Assembly: GCF_003033885.1 (NCBI RefSeq)
Contig: NZ_CP024081.1
Coordinates: 4,169,427-4,230,505, forward strand
Reading direction: 5' to 3'
DNA: 61,079 bases
From: Pseudomonas rhizophila
GTDB taxonomy: Bacteria > Pseudomonadota > Gammaproteobacteria > Pseudomonadales > Pseudomonadaceae
Shown here: one piece after another, positions 1 through 9,330 of the stretch
How positions within the stretch are numbered: position 1 is the stretch's first letter
Layout: each line of letters begins with the position of its first letter
Made by a program: the position numbers and the translations under genes
Notes under the pieces: generated by a model
Told to the model about the DNA's origin: nothing
Seen by the model: the letters and a program-made list of their open reading frames with translations, nothing else
Databases searched by the model: none

Positions 1-44
1 TGGATCGGTGGTGGACGCCAATCTTGCAACCGCCCGAGATCCCT

Positions 45-67
45 GTGGGAGCGAGCCTGCTCGCGAT
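45..67. repeat. REP element (single)
   Basis: One copy of the P. fluorescens-type REP palindrome (GTGGGAGCGAGCCTGCTCGC then GAT). It lies beyond the terminator of the atoB operon. Its usual inverted partner is not visible in the first 44 bases, so it is either a singlet or half of a REPIN cut by the window edge. Confidence 0.85.
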
Positions 68-100
68 GAGGCCGGCAGATCATGCTCAAAACCAGCAGGC

Positions 101-134
101 AAAAAAAACCGGCGCAACCCAGGTTGCGCCGGTT
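101..134 (-). terminator. Rho-independent terminator of dhcA-dhcB-atoB
   Basis: A 13-bp perfect inverted repeat (AACCGGCGCAACC, 2-nt loop, complement) is followed on the minus strand by eight T residues. It lies about 60 bp past the atoB stop, so it ends that operon. Confidence 0.9.
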
Positions 135-197
135 GTGTTGCCAGTGGATGGGCGGATGTTCGTGGGTCCGCTCAACCACTGTTGAACCCTTTGCCGG

Positions 198-1379
198 TTA
201 CGCTCGTTCCAGCGCCAAGGCCACGCCTTGTCCGCCGCCGATGCACAGCGTGGCGAGGCCTTTCTTGGCGTCGCGCTTGATCATTTCATGGAGCAGCGAC
301 ACCAGCACTCGGCAACCCGAGGCACCGATCGGGTGGCCCAGGGCGATGGCGCCGCCATTGACGTTGACCTTCTCCATGTCCCATTTCAGCTCTCTGGCCA
401 CGGCCAGTGACTGGGCGGCGAAGGCTTCGTTGGCTTCGATCAGGTCCAGTTGGTCCAAAGACCAGCCGGCCTTGTCCAGGCAGCGGCGGGTAGCCGACAC
501 CGGGCCGATGCCCATGATTGCCGGGTCTACCCCCGCATTGGCATAGGCGCTGATTTTCGCCAGTACCGGCAAGCCCAATGCCTTGGCTTTTTCCGCGCTC
601 ATCAGCAGCACGGCGGCGGCGCCATCGTTCAGCGACGAGGCATTGCCGGCGGTAACGCTGCCGTCCTTCTTGAACGCCGGCTTGAGCTTGCCCAGGGATT
701 CGGCGGTGGTGCCGGCCCGGGGTTGTTCGTCGGTGGCGAAGGCCACAGGATCGCCTTTGCGCTGGGGAATCAGGATCGGCGTGATCTCATCGGCAAACCG
801 GCCACCTTCAATCGCCGCCACGGCCTTCTGCTGGGAAGCGGCGGCAAAGGCGTCCTGCTCCTCGCGGCTGATCTCGTACTTGTCCACCAGGTTTTCGGCG
901 GTGATGCCCATGTGGTAATCGTTGAACGCATCCCACAGACCATCGGTAATCATGCTATCGATCATCTGCGCATGGCCCATGCGCAGGCCAGTGCGGGCAG
1001 CCGGCAGTACGTACGGAGCCAGGCTCATGTTTTCCATGCCGCCGGCAATGATCACCTCGGCATCGCCACAGCGGATCGCCTGGGCACCCAGGTGCAAGGC
1101 CTTGAGCCCCGAGCCGCAGACCTTGTTCAGGGTCAGCGCCGGCACCGCGTGGGGTAGGCCGGCGAGGATCGACGCCTGGCGCGCCGGATTTTGTCCGGAA
1201 CCTGCGGTCAGCACTTGGCCAAGAATCACTTCATCGACCTGCTCGCCGGACAAACCGGTCTGTTCCAGCAACCGACGAATCACCGCGGCACCGAGTTGCG
1301 GTGCGGGAATGGAGGCCAGCGAACCCTGGAAACTGCCAATGGCGGTACGGGTGGCGGCGACAATCACGACTTCTTGCAT
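198..1379 (-). CDS. atoB: Acetyl-CoA C-acetyltransferase (thiolase)
   Basis: A 393-residue biosynthetic-type thiolase that cleaves acetoacetyl-CoA to two acetyl-CoA, or runs in reverse. The nucleophilic Cys88 lies in NKVCGSG, the thiolase signature [17 protein letters not shown] follows, and the second catalytic Cys sits in CIGGGQG near the C-terminus. I chose ATG 1379 because GAGGAG lies at the right distance; the reading frame extends five codons further without a better site. The dhcB stop is 11 nt upstream, so the two are co-transcribed. As last gene of the CoA-transferase unit it would turn the acetoacetyl-CoA made by the transferase into acetyl-CoA. Confidence 0.96.
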   Translation of the reverse strand: MQEVVIVAATRTAIGSFQGSLASIPAPQLGAAVIRRLLEQTGLSGEQVDEVILGQVLTAGSGQNPARQASILAGLPHAVPALTLNKVCGSGLKALHLGAQAIRCGDAEVIIAGGMENMSLAPYVLPAARTGLRMGHAQMIDSMITDGLWDAFNDYHMGITAENLVDKYEISREEQDAFAAASQQKAVAAIEGGRFADEITPILIPQRKGDPVAFATDEQPRAGTTAESLGKLKPAFKKDGSVTAGNASSLNDGAAAVLLMSAEKAKALGLPVLAKISAYANAGVDPAIMGIGPVSATRRCLDKAGWSLDQLDLIEANEAFAAQSLAVARELKWDMEKVNVNGGAIALGHPIGASGCRVLVSLLHEMIKRDAKKGLATLCIGGGQGVALALERA

Positions 1380-1390
1380 CGAATCTCTCC

Positions 1391-2056
1391 TCACTGGGCA
1401 GCGAACTGCATTTCAGGCACGTGGTCCGGCACGATCAGTTTGCCGGCAGTCTTGGCGACGATTTCCTCGACGCTGACGCCTGGGGCACGTTCTTTGAGAA
1501 TGAAGGCGCCGTCCTGGATTTCCAGGTAGGCCAGGTCGGTCAGCACGCGCTTGATGCAACCGGCACCGGTCAGCGGCAGGCTGCACCGGGGCAGCAGTTT
1601 CGACTCACCGTCCTTGGACGCGTGAGTCATGGTGACGATGATGTTCTCGGCACCGGCCACCAGGTCCATCGCGCCGCCCATGCCCTTGACCAGCTTGCCA
1701 GGGATCATCCACGAGGCAATGTTACCTTCCACGTCTACCTCGAAGGCGCCCAGCACGGTCAGGTCGATGTGCCCGCCACGGATCATGGCAAAGGATTCTG
1801 CCGAAGAGAAGATCGAGGCGCCGATGCGTGCGGTGACGGTCTGCTTGCCGGCGTTGATCATGTCGGCATCGACCTCGGCTTCGGTAGGGAACGCGCCCAT
1901 GCCGAGCAGGCCGTTTTCCGACTGCAGCATGACTTCCATGCCTTCGGGGATGTAGTTGGCGACCAGGGTCGGAATGCCGATGCCCAGGTTCACGTAGTAG
2001 CCGTCCTGCATTTCGCGGGCGACGCGTTGAGCCATTTGTTCGCGGGAAAGTGCCAT
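1391..2056 (-). CDS. dhcB: 3-oxoacid / dehydrocarnitine CoA-transferase, subunit B
   Basis: The 221-residue beta subunit of a class I CoA-transferase (ScoB/AtoA type). The glutamate that carries CoA as a thioester is Glu47 in the SENGLLGMG motif. It pairs with the alpha subunit encoded 35 bp upstream. The start has AAGGA seven bases before ATG. The order LysR, subunit A, subunit B, atoB matches dhcR-dhcA-dhcB-atoB of P. aeruginosa, where the enzyme transfers CoA in carnitine breakdown; from sequence alone, succinyl-CoA:acetoacetate transfer is equally possible. An AANAANAA motif sits just before the start codon. Confidence 0.93.
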   Translation of the reverse strand: MALSREQMAQRVAREMQDGYYVNLGIGIPTLVANYIPEGMEVMLQSENGLLGMGAFPTEAEVDADMINAGKQTVTARIGASIFSSAESFAMIRGGHIDLTVLGAFEVDVEGNIASWMIPGKLVKGMGGAMDLVAGAENIIVTMTHASKDGESKLLPRCSLPLTGAGCIKRVLTDLAYLEIQDGAFILKERAPGVSVEEIVAKTAGKLIVPDHVPEMQFAAQ

Positions 2057-2057
2057 G

Positions 2058-2065
2058 TTGTTATT
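2058..2065 (-). promoter_or_regulatory. Candidate Hfq/Crc (CA) motif before dhcB
   Basis: AATAACAA on the minus strand fits AANAANAA exactly and lies between the Shine-Dalgarno site and ATG of dhcB. In pseudomonads Hfq with Crc binds this motif and blocks translation when preferred carbon sources are present. The motif is short, so the call rests on its placement. Confidence 0.45.
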
Positions 2066-2091
2066 CCTTCATTCGGGCCGGGGGCAGGGGA

Positions 2092-2790
2092 TCACTTACG
2101 CACGGTGCGCTGTTCGATGCGCTTTTCGAACGTGCCGCAAATGATCCGGTCGACGTAGATGCCTGGGGTATGGATCTGCGTCGGGTCCAGCTCGCCGGGT
2201 TCGACGATTTCTTCGACTTCAACCACAGTGATCTTGCCGGCTGTGGCCGCCAACGGGTTGAAATTCTGGGCGGTGTGGCGATAGACCACGTTGCCGAAAT
2301 GGTCGGCTTTCCAGCCTTTGACGATGGCGAAGTCGCCCGTGATGGATTCTTCCATCAGGTACTGGCGGCCATGGAATTCACGCACTTCCTTGCCTTCGGC
2401 CACTGGCGTGCCGACCCCGGTGGCGGTGAAGAAGGCCGGAATGCCCGCGCCGCCGGCGCGCATTTTTTCGGCGAGGGTGCCTTGGGGGGTGAGGACGACT
2501 TCGATTTCGCCGCTCAGCAGCTGCTTTTCGAAAAGAGCGTTTTCGCCGACGTAAGAGGCAACCACCTTGCGGATCTGCCGATCTTCCAGCAATACACCCA
2601 GACCGAAACCGTCTACGCCGCAGTTATTGGAAACCACGGTGAGGTCGCGGATACCCTTGCGCTTGATCTCGGCGATCAGGTTCTCCGGGATGCCGCAGAG
2701 GCCGAAGCCGCCAGCGATTACCGTCATGCCGTCTTGCAAGCCTTCCAGCGCTTCTTCGTAGCTACTCACACGTTTGTCGAAACCTGCCAT
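2092..2790 (-). CDS. dhcA: 3-oxoacid / dehydrocarnitine CoA-transferase, subunit A
   Basis: The 232-residue alpha subunit of a class I CoA-transferase (ScoA/AtoD type). The N-terminal [13 protein letters not shown] stretch is the family signature, and the [11 protein letters not shown] region is typical of subunit A. ATG 2790 has AGAGG upstream; a GTG two codons earlier is possible but overlaps that site. It is the first gene of the dhcA-dhcB-atoB operon and is divergent from a LysR regulator across about 170 bp. The dhc name comes from gene order shared with P. aeruginosa; the substrate cannot be read from sequence. Confidence 0.93.
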   Translation of the reverse strand: MAGFDKRVSSYEEALEGLQDGMTVIAGGFGLCGIPENLIAEIKRKGIRDLTVVSNNCGVDGFGLGVLLEDRQIRKVVASYVGENALFEKQLLSGEIEVVLTPQGTLAEKMRAGGAGIPAFFTATGVGTPVAEGKEVREFHGRQYLMEESITGDFAIVKGWKADHFGNVVYRHTAQNFNPLAATAGKITVVEVEEIVEPGELDPTQIHTPGIYVDRIICGTFEKRIEQRTVRK

Positions 2791-2801
2791 AGACACCTCT
2801 T

Positions 2802-2809
2802 TTATTCTT
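2802..2809 (-). promoter_or_regulatory. Candidate Hfq/Crc (CA) motif before dhcA
   Basis: AAGAATAA on the minus strand matches AANAANAA just upstream of the dhcA Shine-Dalgarno site. With the similar motif before dhcB, it suggests that both transferase subunits are under catabolite repression. Confidence 0.4.
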
Positions 2810-2957
2810 GATGGGGTCGCAATGAAACGCAGTGTTGCGCCAAGTCATATATTTGTTAAGTTGATTTTTAGGTTGGATTGATTGATAAAACTCACTAATT
2901 GCCGATATCCGTTTGCGGCTTGAAACTGACCGCTTGCCGCCGGGAGCACAGCGACCC

Positions 2958-3860
2958 ATGACCCTCAAGCAAATCCGCGCTTTTCTCGCCGTGGCCCAAA
3001 GCCTGAGCTTCGCCGTGGCCTGCGAGCGGCTGCACCTGTCCCAGTCGGCCCTGAGCTTGACCATCAAGGCCTTGGAAGAAGGCTTGGGCGGGCGTCTGTT
3101 CAGTCGCAATACTCGCAACGTGGCGCTGACGCCTGAAGGCGAATCGCTGCTGCCCCTGGCCCGGCGCCTGGTTGCCGATTGGGACAACGCCGAGGATGAA
3201 ATGCGCCAACGCTTCACCTTGCAACGCGGCCGCGTCACCTTGGCGGCGATGCCGTCCTTTGCCGGCAACCTGCTGCCGCCGATCCTCAAGACCTTCCGCG
3301 CCCGCTATCCGAATGTCAACGTCACGGTCAACGATGTGATCAACGAACAGGTGCTGGAAATGGTTCGTGATCGGCACGTTGAACTGGGGGTCGCGTTCGA
3401 GCCGATGCAGAGCTCGTCGCTGGCCTTTACCCCGTTGTATCTGGACCGCTTCGTCGCGGTGGTGCCGCTGGACTCGCCACTGGCGCAGCGCAGTGAGATC
3501 CAGTGGCAGACGCTGCTGGAGCAGCCGTTTATCACGCTGCAAAGGCCCTCCACCGTGCGGGTGATGCTGGAGGAGCATTTGCAAAGCCGAGGCATGAAAC
3601 TGCCGGTGGAATTCGAGAGCCATCAGTTGGCGACGGTTGGACGGATGGTCGCCAGCGGGTTGGGGGTGAGTGCGGTCCCGGCGCTGTGTGTCGGGCAGAT
3701 GCATGAGTTGGGCGCCCGCTGCATCACCCTCAGCGATCCAGTGATAGAACGGGCCATCGGTGTGCTGACCAAGCCGGGGCATGAACTGTCGGCGGCGGCG
3801 CAGGCGTTGTTCGATACGCTCAGGGATCAGGACATCGGTGCGCAGTTGACCACGCGGTAA
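2958..3860 (+). CDS. dhcR: LysR-family regulator of the dhc operon
   Basis: A 300-residue LysR protein with a winged helix-turn-helix at residues 1-60 (LKQIRAFLAVAQ, then the recognition region LHLSQSALSLTIKALEE) and a periplasmic-binding-like effector domain. I start at ATG 2958 because the protein then begins with the family-standard MTLKQIRAFL and has GGGAG upstream. It is divergent from dhcA, the usual layout for a LysR regulator and its target. P. aeruginosa has a LysR gene (dhcR) in the same place. The effector is probably a carnitine-pathway intermediate or a 3-oxoacid, by inference only. Confidence 0.88.
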   Translation: MTLKQIRAFLAVAQSLSFAVACERLHLSQSALSLTIKALEEGLGGRLFSRNTRNVALTPEGESLLPLARRLVADWDNAEDEMRQRFTLQRGRVTLAAMPSFAGNLLPPILKTFRARYPNVNVTVNDVINEQVLEMVRDRHVELGVAFEPMQSSSLAFTPLYLDRFVAVVPLDSPLAQRSEIQWQTLLEQPFITLQRPSTVRVMLEEHLQSRGMKLPVEFESHQLATVGRMVASGLGVSAVPALCVGQMHELGARCITLSDPVIERAIGVLTKPGHELSAAAQALFDTLRDQDIGAQLTTR

Positions 3861-3874
3861 ACCACGGTTCCCTT

Positions 3875-3962
3875 GTGGGAGCGAGCCTGCTCGCGATTGC
3901 GGTGGTTCAGCTAGCCTCTATGCTGGATGTGCCGCCGCAATCGCGAGCAGGCTCGCTCCCAC
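3875..3962. repeat. REPIN (two inverted REPs)
   Basis: GTGGGAGCGAGCCTGCTCGC followed by a variable middle and the inverted copy. It lies between the convergent dhcR and sirtuin genes. The transcript could fold into one long hairpin. Confidence 0.9.
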
Positions 3963-3981
3963 AGGGGGGGCTGCGGTGCTG

Positions 3982-4821
3982 TTAGAACTGGCGTTGAGTC
4001 AGCAGCGGCAGCAGTTGCTCACAAGGCTCTTCAAGCTTGAGATCCAGCAACTCATCGGCCCGTGTCTTGCCTCTGTTGATCGCCAGCAGCGGCTTGCCCT
4101 GTTCCTTGATCGCCCGGCACAGGCGAAACGCCGACCAGGCCATCAGCGACGAGCCCACCACCAGCAGGCCGTCGGCCTGTTCGACGGCTTGCATGGCGCG
4201 AGCGGCGGTGACGGCGGCGACGTTTTCGCCGAAAAACACCACGTCGGGTTTCAAGCGCTCGCCGTCGCAATGAGGGCAGCGGGGCACCTGGAAGCGCGCC
4301 TCGAACGCGGCATCCAGCAGGGTATCGCCGTCCGGCGCCTGAACCGCGTCGACACCGGCCAGGTAAGGATTCTGCGCTTGCATCAACAGCTGGATCTGCT
4401 GGCGCTCACTGCGCTGCTCGCAATCCAGACACAACACCCGATGCAGGCTTCCGTGAAGTTCGATCACGTCGTGGCTGCCAGCCTGGTCATGCAGGGTGTC
4501 GACATTCTGGGTGATCAGACCGCTGATGCGTTGGTGCGCCTGCAACTTTGCCAACGCCTCGTGGGCCACGTTCGGCCGGGCCTGACGGACCCGCGGCCAG
4601 CCCAGCATCGCCCGCGCCCAGTAGCGCCGCCGTGCTTCGGGTTTGGCGAGAAACTCCTGGTACATCATGGGTTGCCGACCCCGTCGCACACCCTCGCTGT
4701 CCCGGTAGTCGGGAATGCCCGACGGGGTGCTGATGCCGGCACCGGTGAGCACCAGAAAACGGCGCCCGGCCATATGCTCCAGCAATTGATCGATCGGTTG
4801 ACGGTGAAAGTCGTCGGGCAT
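3982..4821 (-). CDS. SIR2-family NAD-dependent protein deacylase (sirtuin)
   Basis: A 279-residue sirtuin, expected to remove acyl groups from protein lysines using NAD+ in the cytoplasm. The NAD site reads GAGIS (27-31) and TQNVD (104-108), the catalytic base is His123 in ELHGS, and a zinc ribbon uses Cys131/Cys134 (CLDC) and Cys182/Cys185 (CPHC). The spacing between Cys pairs is long, as in SIRT4-like bacterial members. The start is ATG 4821 with GGAG about ten bases upstream. It is a monocistronic gene convergent with dhcR; nothing nearby names a substrate. Confidence 0.93.
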   Translation of the reverse strand: MPDDFHRQPIDQLLEHMAGRRFLVLTGAGISTPSGIPDYRDSEGVRRGRQPMMYQEFLAKPEARRRYWARAMLGWPRVRQARPNVAHEALAKLQAHQRISGLITQNVDTLHDQAGSHDVIELHGSLHRVLCLDCEQRSERQQIQLLMQAQNPYLAGVDAVQAPDGDTLLDAAFEARFQVPRCPHCDGERLKPDVVFFGENVAAVTAARAMQAVEQADGLLVVGSSLMAWSAFRLCRAIKEQGKPLLAINRGKTRADELLDLKLEEPCEQLLPLLTQRQF

Positions 4822-5066
4822 AGATGTCGCTCCGCTGGCCTGGAGTCGTTGAGGTTAGCACCGTGGTTCGTCGAGAGGGCGGTGGGAATGCCTTTCGTCG
4901 CACTGCGTTGTTGTTTCTTCAAACTTTCCCCGGCTGCGCGACATCCACCTCTATGTACGGCACTCAAAACTGTCGTGTTGCAATGCTGTGTCGACCCAAG
5001 CGCTGAGCGTGACACATGCGGCCGCTGACGTGCTTCGGCATCTAACGCACCGAGAAGAGGAGGCGT

Positions 5067-5330
5067 ATGAAACAGACCACCGGTGAAGTACGGGCCATCA
5101 ATCGACAGAGAGCAATGGTCGGTGTGTACGTCGAGGAAGAAGACAACCACACAGTCCTTGAGCTCGATTCCGCCAACGACATCGATATTGGTGACGTCAT
5201 GGAGTGGGACAGTGGCAAGGCCTTGGGCACCCAGTCTTATCGCAACCTGACCAAAGGCTGGACCGCCGAGGTTTATGTGGCGAACCATGGCGTTGCGGCG
5301 GCGAACCTTGAGGTTCAATTGCTGGTGTGA
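5067..5330 (+). CDS. Small conserved protein, unknown function
   Basis: An 87-residue acidic protein with no signal peptide, cysteine or membrane segment. Its beta-rich pattern (GVYVEEEDNHTVLELDS, then a run of alternating hydrophobics) suggests a small beta-barrel fold. A strong GAGAAGAGGAGG site precedes ATG. It lies 41 bp before the metallothionein gene on the same strand and may share its transcript. I do not recognise a characterised family. Confidence 0.8.
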   Translation: MKQTTGEVRAINRQRAMVGVYVEEEDNHTVLELDSANDIDIGDVMEWDSGKALGTQSYRNLTKGWTAEVYVANHGVAAANLEVQLLV

Positions 5331-5371
5331 TCCTGACGACAGCTTTAAAACCGGAACCCAGGAGAACGAAC

Positions 5372-5566
5372 ATGAGCGAGTTAAAGTGCGGTTGCCCCGA
5401 TTGCCAATGCGATGTGGACCCGCAACAGGTGTTCAATCGCGATGGCGAGGCCTATTGCAGTCAAGCCTGCGCCGACCAACATCCAAACGGTGAACCTTGT
5501 CCGGCACCGGATTGCCATTGCGAACGCAGCGGCAAGAATGGCGGGCCAGACATGGATGGAAATTAA
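5372..5566 (+). CDS. Bacterial metallothionein
   Basis: A 64-residue SmtA-type metallothionein that binds Zn/Cd-type ions through thiolates. Nine cysteines (6, 8, 11, 13, 29, 33, 43, 48, 50) and His37 and His49 match the nine-Cys/two-His ligand set of cyanobacterial and pseudomonad family members, with the zinc-finger-like centre (EAYCSQACADQH). The Gly/Asp-rich tail after residue 52 is the variable end found in Pseudomonas forms. AGGAG lies seven bases before ATG 5372. It sits in a run of stress genes; no metal-regulator gene is adjacent. Confidence 0.95.
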   Translation: MSELKCGCPDCQCDVDPQQVFNRDGEAYCSQACADQHPNGEPCPAPDCHCERSGKNGGPDMDGN

Positions 5567-5857
5567 CGGGATGAAGCGCTGGAGGACACCTTTGCGCCCA
5601 GCTATCCCATTTCATCCTGAATATAAACCGAGATTGCGGCCCGCTAACGATGGGTATCGCTCAAGTTGAGTAGTTGAATTCATTATTGGGCGTCATTTCT
5701 TTGAAAGGCCGTTGTAACTCGACGCCGCAGTGAGAGTGTGGGATTGCATGAGCCGTTCGTCGCTGTTTTCAAGATGTGTTTAAAACCTTGTCGGCGCCAG
5801 ACTTTCAGATTGTTAGGAGTCAGCAGGTTCGCAACATCAACTAACGAGGTGAATGAA

Positions 5858-6172
5858 ATGGCTAACACAGGAAATAAGAATCCTGGCAATTTCGCTAACG
5901 ATCGTGAAAAGGCATCGCAAGCGGGGAAGAAGGGCGGCCACGTGTCAGGTGGTAACTTCGCGAATGATCCGCAGCGCGCATCCGAGGCCGGGCGCAAGGG
6001 GGGGCAAGCTTCGGGCGGCAATTTTGCCAATGACCCGGAACGAGCCGCCGCCGCCGGCCGAAAAGGTGGCCAAGCCTCGGGTGGCAATTTTGCCAAAGAC
6101 CCTGAGCGGGCCTCCGAGGCCGGTCGAAAGGGCGGTCAGGCATCCGGCGACAACGTTACCAGCGACCGCTAG
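5858..6172 (+). CDS. KGG-repeat general stress protein
   Basis: A 104-residue hydrophilic protein made almost wholly of four tandem repeats of about 23 residues (GNFANDPERA-x-AGRKGGQASG), each with the KGG motif of the stress-induced family that includes GsiB and YciG. It has no cysteine or hydrophobic core, so it is probably intrinsically disordered and protective in stress or stationary phase. ATG 5858 is chosen because GAGGTG lies seven bases upstream and the repeats begin directly; the frame is open 40 codons further but reads as non-coding. The repeats are nearly identical at DNA level too, so copy number may vary between strains. Confidence 0.93.
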   Translation: MANTGNKNPGNFANDREKASQAGKKGGHVSGGNFANDPQRASEAGRKGGQASGGNFANDPERAAAAGRKGGQASGGNFAKDPERASEAGRKGGQASGDNVTSDR

Positions 6173-6503
6173 ACAGTTTCCGAAACAAGTCAAAAAGGCC
6201 CTGGAAACAGCCAGGATCATGGGCGCAACTCTGAATACTCAATGACGTTACGGGCCCTGTGTTAATCGCATGGGGCCTGTCGGATTTATATACAACGGGA
6301 TCGCGGCAAGGAATGTCTTCAAGCGTGAGGGGAGGGTAAGTTGTTCAGTTACCTGGCATTTCTGCAAGTGCGCCTTACCGATTACCGTTCGTCTCGTTTA
6401 TTAAATAAAAGATAAATTTTAACTGTTTAACTTCTTCAGATTTTCTGTGGGCCTGCCCCCGGCAGTGTCCCTTTGGCTTGTGTCCTGAACGAGGAGTTTC
6501 ATC
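6173..6503. other. Intergenic stretch without a supported gene
   Basis: 331 bp between the KGG-protein gene and the Mn-catalase gene. It contains a small CCTGG/CCAGG hairpin near 6198 without a T-run, an AT-rich block at 6395-6440 that probably carries the catalase promoter, and a 24-codon TTG-started frame at 6341-6415 behind a GGGGAGGG site. I do not call that frame a gene. Confidence 0.5.
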
Positions 6504-7385
6504 ATGTTCTTACATAACAAAAGACTGCAGTACACCGTACGTGTCGCCGAGCCTAACCCAGGGCTGGCTAATCTGTTGCTTGAACAGTTCGGCGGTGCCC
6601 AGGGCGAGTTGGCGGCGGCGTCGCGCTACTTCACCCAGGCCCTGTCCGAGGATGATCCCGGCCGCAAGGATTTGTTGATGGACATTGCCACCGAAGAGCT
6701 CAGTCATCTGGAGGTGATCGGCTCGATCATCGTGATGCTCAATAAAGGCGCCAAGGGCCGAATGGCCGAGGGTGTGGAAAAGGAAGGCCAGCTATACCGG
6801 GACATCAACGGTGCCGGCAACGACTCTCACATCACCAGCCTGCTTTATGGCGCCGGTTCCCCGCTGACCAATTCGGCCGGTGTACCTTGGACAGCCGCTT
6901 ACGTCGACACCATAGGTGAGCCGACAGCGGACATGCGGTCCAACATCGCCGCCGAGGCACGGGCGAAAATCATCTATGAGCGCCTGATGAATCTCACCGA
7001 TGATCCTGGGGTAAAAGAAGCGCTGGGCTTTTTGATGACCCGTGAAATCGCGCACCAGATGTCCTTCGAGAAAGCCCTGCACTCGATCCAGCCGAATTTC
7101 CCTCAAGGTAAACTGCCAGGCATGCCAGAGTTCACCAACGTGTACTTCAACATGTCCCAAGGCGAGCCTTCGGTGCGTGGCCCATGGAACCAGGGCGATG
7201 AGTGGGAATTCGTCGAGAACCCAACGCCGGCGGTGGATGGCGGCGATGGTCTGGCGAGTGTGCAACTGAGCAAGAAAGACGAAGCGCTGCTGATGGACAT
7301 GAAGGCGCGGACCATGTCCAACCCGGAAAGCGACCCCATGACAGGTGCCGACTTGGGTTCAGGGATGCAAGGTGACAAACTGTAG
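6504..7385 (+). CDS. Manganese catalase
   Basis: A 293-residue non-haem catalase that disproportionates hydrogen peroxide with a di-manganese centre inside a four-helix bundle. The five metal ligands are in place: Glu35, Glu65 and His68 (EELSHLE), Glu151, and His184 (REIAHQMSFEKAL). Length and C-terminal extension match the KatN/YjqC group. The start MFLHNKRLQ is the family start, with GAGGAG upstream of ATG 6504. Its place next to metallothionein and KGG genes fits a general stress regulon. Confidence 0.95.
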   Translation: MFLHNKRLQYTVRVAEPNPGLANLLLEQFGGAQGELAAASRYFTQALSEDDPGRKDLLMDIATEELSHLEVIGSIIVMLNKGAKGRMAEGVEKEGQLYRDINGAGNDSHITSLLYGAGSPLTNSAGVPWTAAYVDTIGEPTADMRSNIAAEARAKIIYERLMNLTDDPGVKEALGFLMTREIAHQMSFEKALHSIQPNFPQGKLPGMPEFTNVYFNMSQGEPSVRGPWNQGDEWEFVENPTPAVDGGDGLASVQLSKKDEALLMDMKARTMSNPESDPMTGADLGSGMQGDKL

Positions 7386-7494
7386 GAAACCGGCGAGGGG
7401 GCCTGGCTCCTTCGCCTGAAAATTGCGTTTGAGCGTACCCCTCGTTGCGGGAACGATCAGACATGACCTGGCGCAAAACCAGTAAGGATATTCG

Positions 7495-8424
7495 ATGGAC
7501 CAGCCCACCTCCCGGATCCGATCGCCCTGGCGTACCTGGCTGGATCCTGTGCAAAACAACCTGCTGCTGGGGGTGAGCTTCTGGCTGGGGCTGGCGGTGA
7601 TCGCCGCGTTGTTGCTCTACAGCGGTTACAACGCATTGGTGGGGGCCGACCGGCACAACCTGGGCTACGCCGTTCTGGGCGGCACCGCCGGTTTCGCCGC
7701 CACGGCCCTGGGCGCGTTGATGGCGGTGGTGCTGCGTGATATCTCCTCGCGGACCCAGGACATCATGCTCGGTTTTGCTGCGGGCATGATGCTCGCCGCC
7801 AGTTCGTTTTCGCTGATCCTGCCGGGTATCGAAGCGGCACAAAGTATCGTGGGCAATCAACTGCTCGCCGCGTTTGTCGTTGTGGTCGGCCTGGGGCTGG
7901 GCGTGCTCCTGATGATCGGCCTTGACCGTTTCGTGCCCCACGAACATGAAGTGAGTGGCCGGCGCGGTCCGCAATCGGAACGCATCAACCGTGTCTGGTT
8001 GTTCGTGCTGGCCATCACCTTGCACAATTTGCCCGAGGGCATGGCCATCGGCGTCAGTTTTGCTAACGGTGATCTGCGGGTCGGCATGCCCCTGACCACT
8101 GCCATTGCGATCCAGGACATCCCCGAAGGGCTTGCCATCGCCATGGCGCTGCGAGTCACCGGGATCAGTGCGCTGCGTGCCGCGCTGATCGCGGTGGGCT
8201 CGGGGCTGATGGAGCCGCTGGGTGCGGTGATCGGGTTGGGCATGTCCTCGGGCGTGGCCGTGGCGTATCCCATCAGCCTGGGGCTGGCGGCGGGGGCCAT
8301 GATCTTCGTGGTGTCCCACGAAGTGATTCCGGAAACCCACCGCAACGGCCACGAAACGCCAGCCACGCTGGGGTTGATGATGGGGTTTGCGGTGATGATG
8401 TTCCTCGACACGGCACTGGGTTAG
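7495..8424 (+). CDS. ZIP-family metal transporter
   Basis: A 309-residue inner-membrane protein with about eight hydrophobic helices. The ZIP metal path is visible as HNLPEG (177-182) in one helix and QDIPEG (207-212) in the next, with SHEVIPETH in a later one. It is expected to take up divalent metals such as Zn, Mn or Fe. The cytoplasmic loop around residues 145-165 is short, with only a PHEHE cluster instead of a long His-rich run. It follows the Mn-catalase gene by 109 bp, so supply of manganese to that enzyme is possible but unproven. A terminator follows. Confidence 0.93.
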   Translation: MDQPTSRIRSPWRTWLDPVQNNLLLGVSFWLGLAVIAALLLYSGYNALVGADRHNLGYAVLGGTAGFAATALGALMAVVLRDISSRTQDIMLGFAAGMMLAASSFSLILPGIEAAQSIVGNQLLAAFVVVVGLGLGVLLMIGLDRFVPHEHEVSGRRGPQSERINRVWLFVLAITLHNLPEGMAIGVSFANGDLRVGMPLTTAIAIQDIPEGLAIAMALRVTGISALRAALIAVGSGLMEPLGAVIGLGMSSGVAVAYPISLGLAAGAMIFVVSHEVIPETHRNGHETPATLGLMMGFAVMMFLDTALG

Positions 8425-8470
8425 CAGGCCGTCGAGCACTGAACCACGAAGGGTATCAGCAGGATCGAAA

Positions 8471-8507
8471 TCGGGCCTGGCGAATGCGCCAGCGCCCGAT
8501 TTTTTTG
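8471..8507 (+). terminator. Rho-independent terminator after the ZIP gene
   Basis: TCGGGCCTGGCG, an AATG loop and the near-complementary arm (one bulge) followed by seven T residues, 47 bp past the ZIP stop. Confidence 0.88.
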
Positions 8508-8673
8508 TGCCCGCAGACAAACCAGCGGCCTGTGATACCGCACGGCGTCCCGCAGTGAAACTCGTTTGAACTACGCCTCAACCTGCTCCGTCATCTGTAC
8601 TGAGAGGCACGTAGTCGGGCACCCCTCGGGGCTTCCCGGTATCGAGTATTCATCACGGAGGCGATGGGCAGAC

Positions 8674-9330
8674 ATGACTATCCCGGACAACAACCCCGAG
8701 CGAGAAAACGGCACGTCGGGCCAGGCCCGACCCGAGGATCACCTGAACCACATCAAGGAGGACGTGAGCGAGGCCATCGGCAGCGCTCGTGAGCAGGCCG
8801 ATGCGCATTTCGGCCAATACCGCGATACGGCAGCGGATCAGATCGATGCACTGGCGCGTGGTGCCAAGTCAGCCGTGTCGGAAATCGAAGCCAACGACAC
8901 CCTGGGCCTGTCCCACTATTTGGCAGACATGGCCGATTCGATGAGCGGCCTGTCCAGCAAATTACGCCACATGAGCGCCGAGCAATTGCTGCACGATGGT
9001 TCTCGACTGGCTCGGGAAAACCCGGGTCTGTTCCTGGTCGGCAGCGTAGCGGTGGGGTTTGGCCTGTCGCGGTTTCTGAAGGCCGGCAGCTCGCCTGTCC
9101 CGGCCGAAGTAGTCGATCCCGCCGCCGGCCACTCAAGCCCGCCAAGCGGAGGATTTGCCGCCCGTGGACCCTTTGATCCGAACCCGGATCCTATCGCACC
9201 GGGCGTCAATTCTGCCGGCGGCCACGCCACCGCCAGCACTCCCGCTGCGTCCGGCACCCAGGACCAGCCCAGTGATGCCACTACCGGCTCGTTGCCCGGT
9301 TCGGCCAATACCCGAGGAGAATTGCAATGA
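8674..9330 (+). CDS. ElaB/YqjD-like membrane-anchored protein
   Basis: A 218-residue protein with a long charged amphipathic region (residues 15-105, rich in Ala, Asp and Glu, likely coiled coil), then ENPGLFLVGSVAVGFGLSRFLK, a single Gly-rich membrane segment of the ElaB/YqjD type, and a Pro/Ser/Gly-rich tail. E. coli YqjD is a stationary-phase ribosome-binding membrane protein; the match here is in layout, not a proven orthology. ATG 8674 is chosen because the acidic family-like sequence starts there; the Shine-Dalgarno site is not ideal. It is the first of three overlapping genes. Confidence 0.78.
   Translation: MTIPDNNPERENGTSGQARPEDHLNHIKEDVSEAIGSAREQADAHFGQYRDTAADQIDALARGAKSAVSEIEANDTLGLSHYLADMADSMSGLSSKLRHMSAEQLLHDGSRLARENPGLFLVGSVAVGFGLSRFLKAGSSPVPAEVVDPAAGHSSPPSGGFAARGPFDPNPDPIAPGVNSAGGHATASTPAASGTQDQPSDATTGSLPGSANTRGELQ

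Noticed and set aside
6341..6415. 24-codon TTG-started frame behind GGGGAGGG between the KGG gene and Mn-catalase.
   Set aside because: Rare start codon, low-information peptide and no comparison possible; kept only as a note in the intergenic entry.
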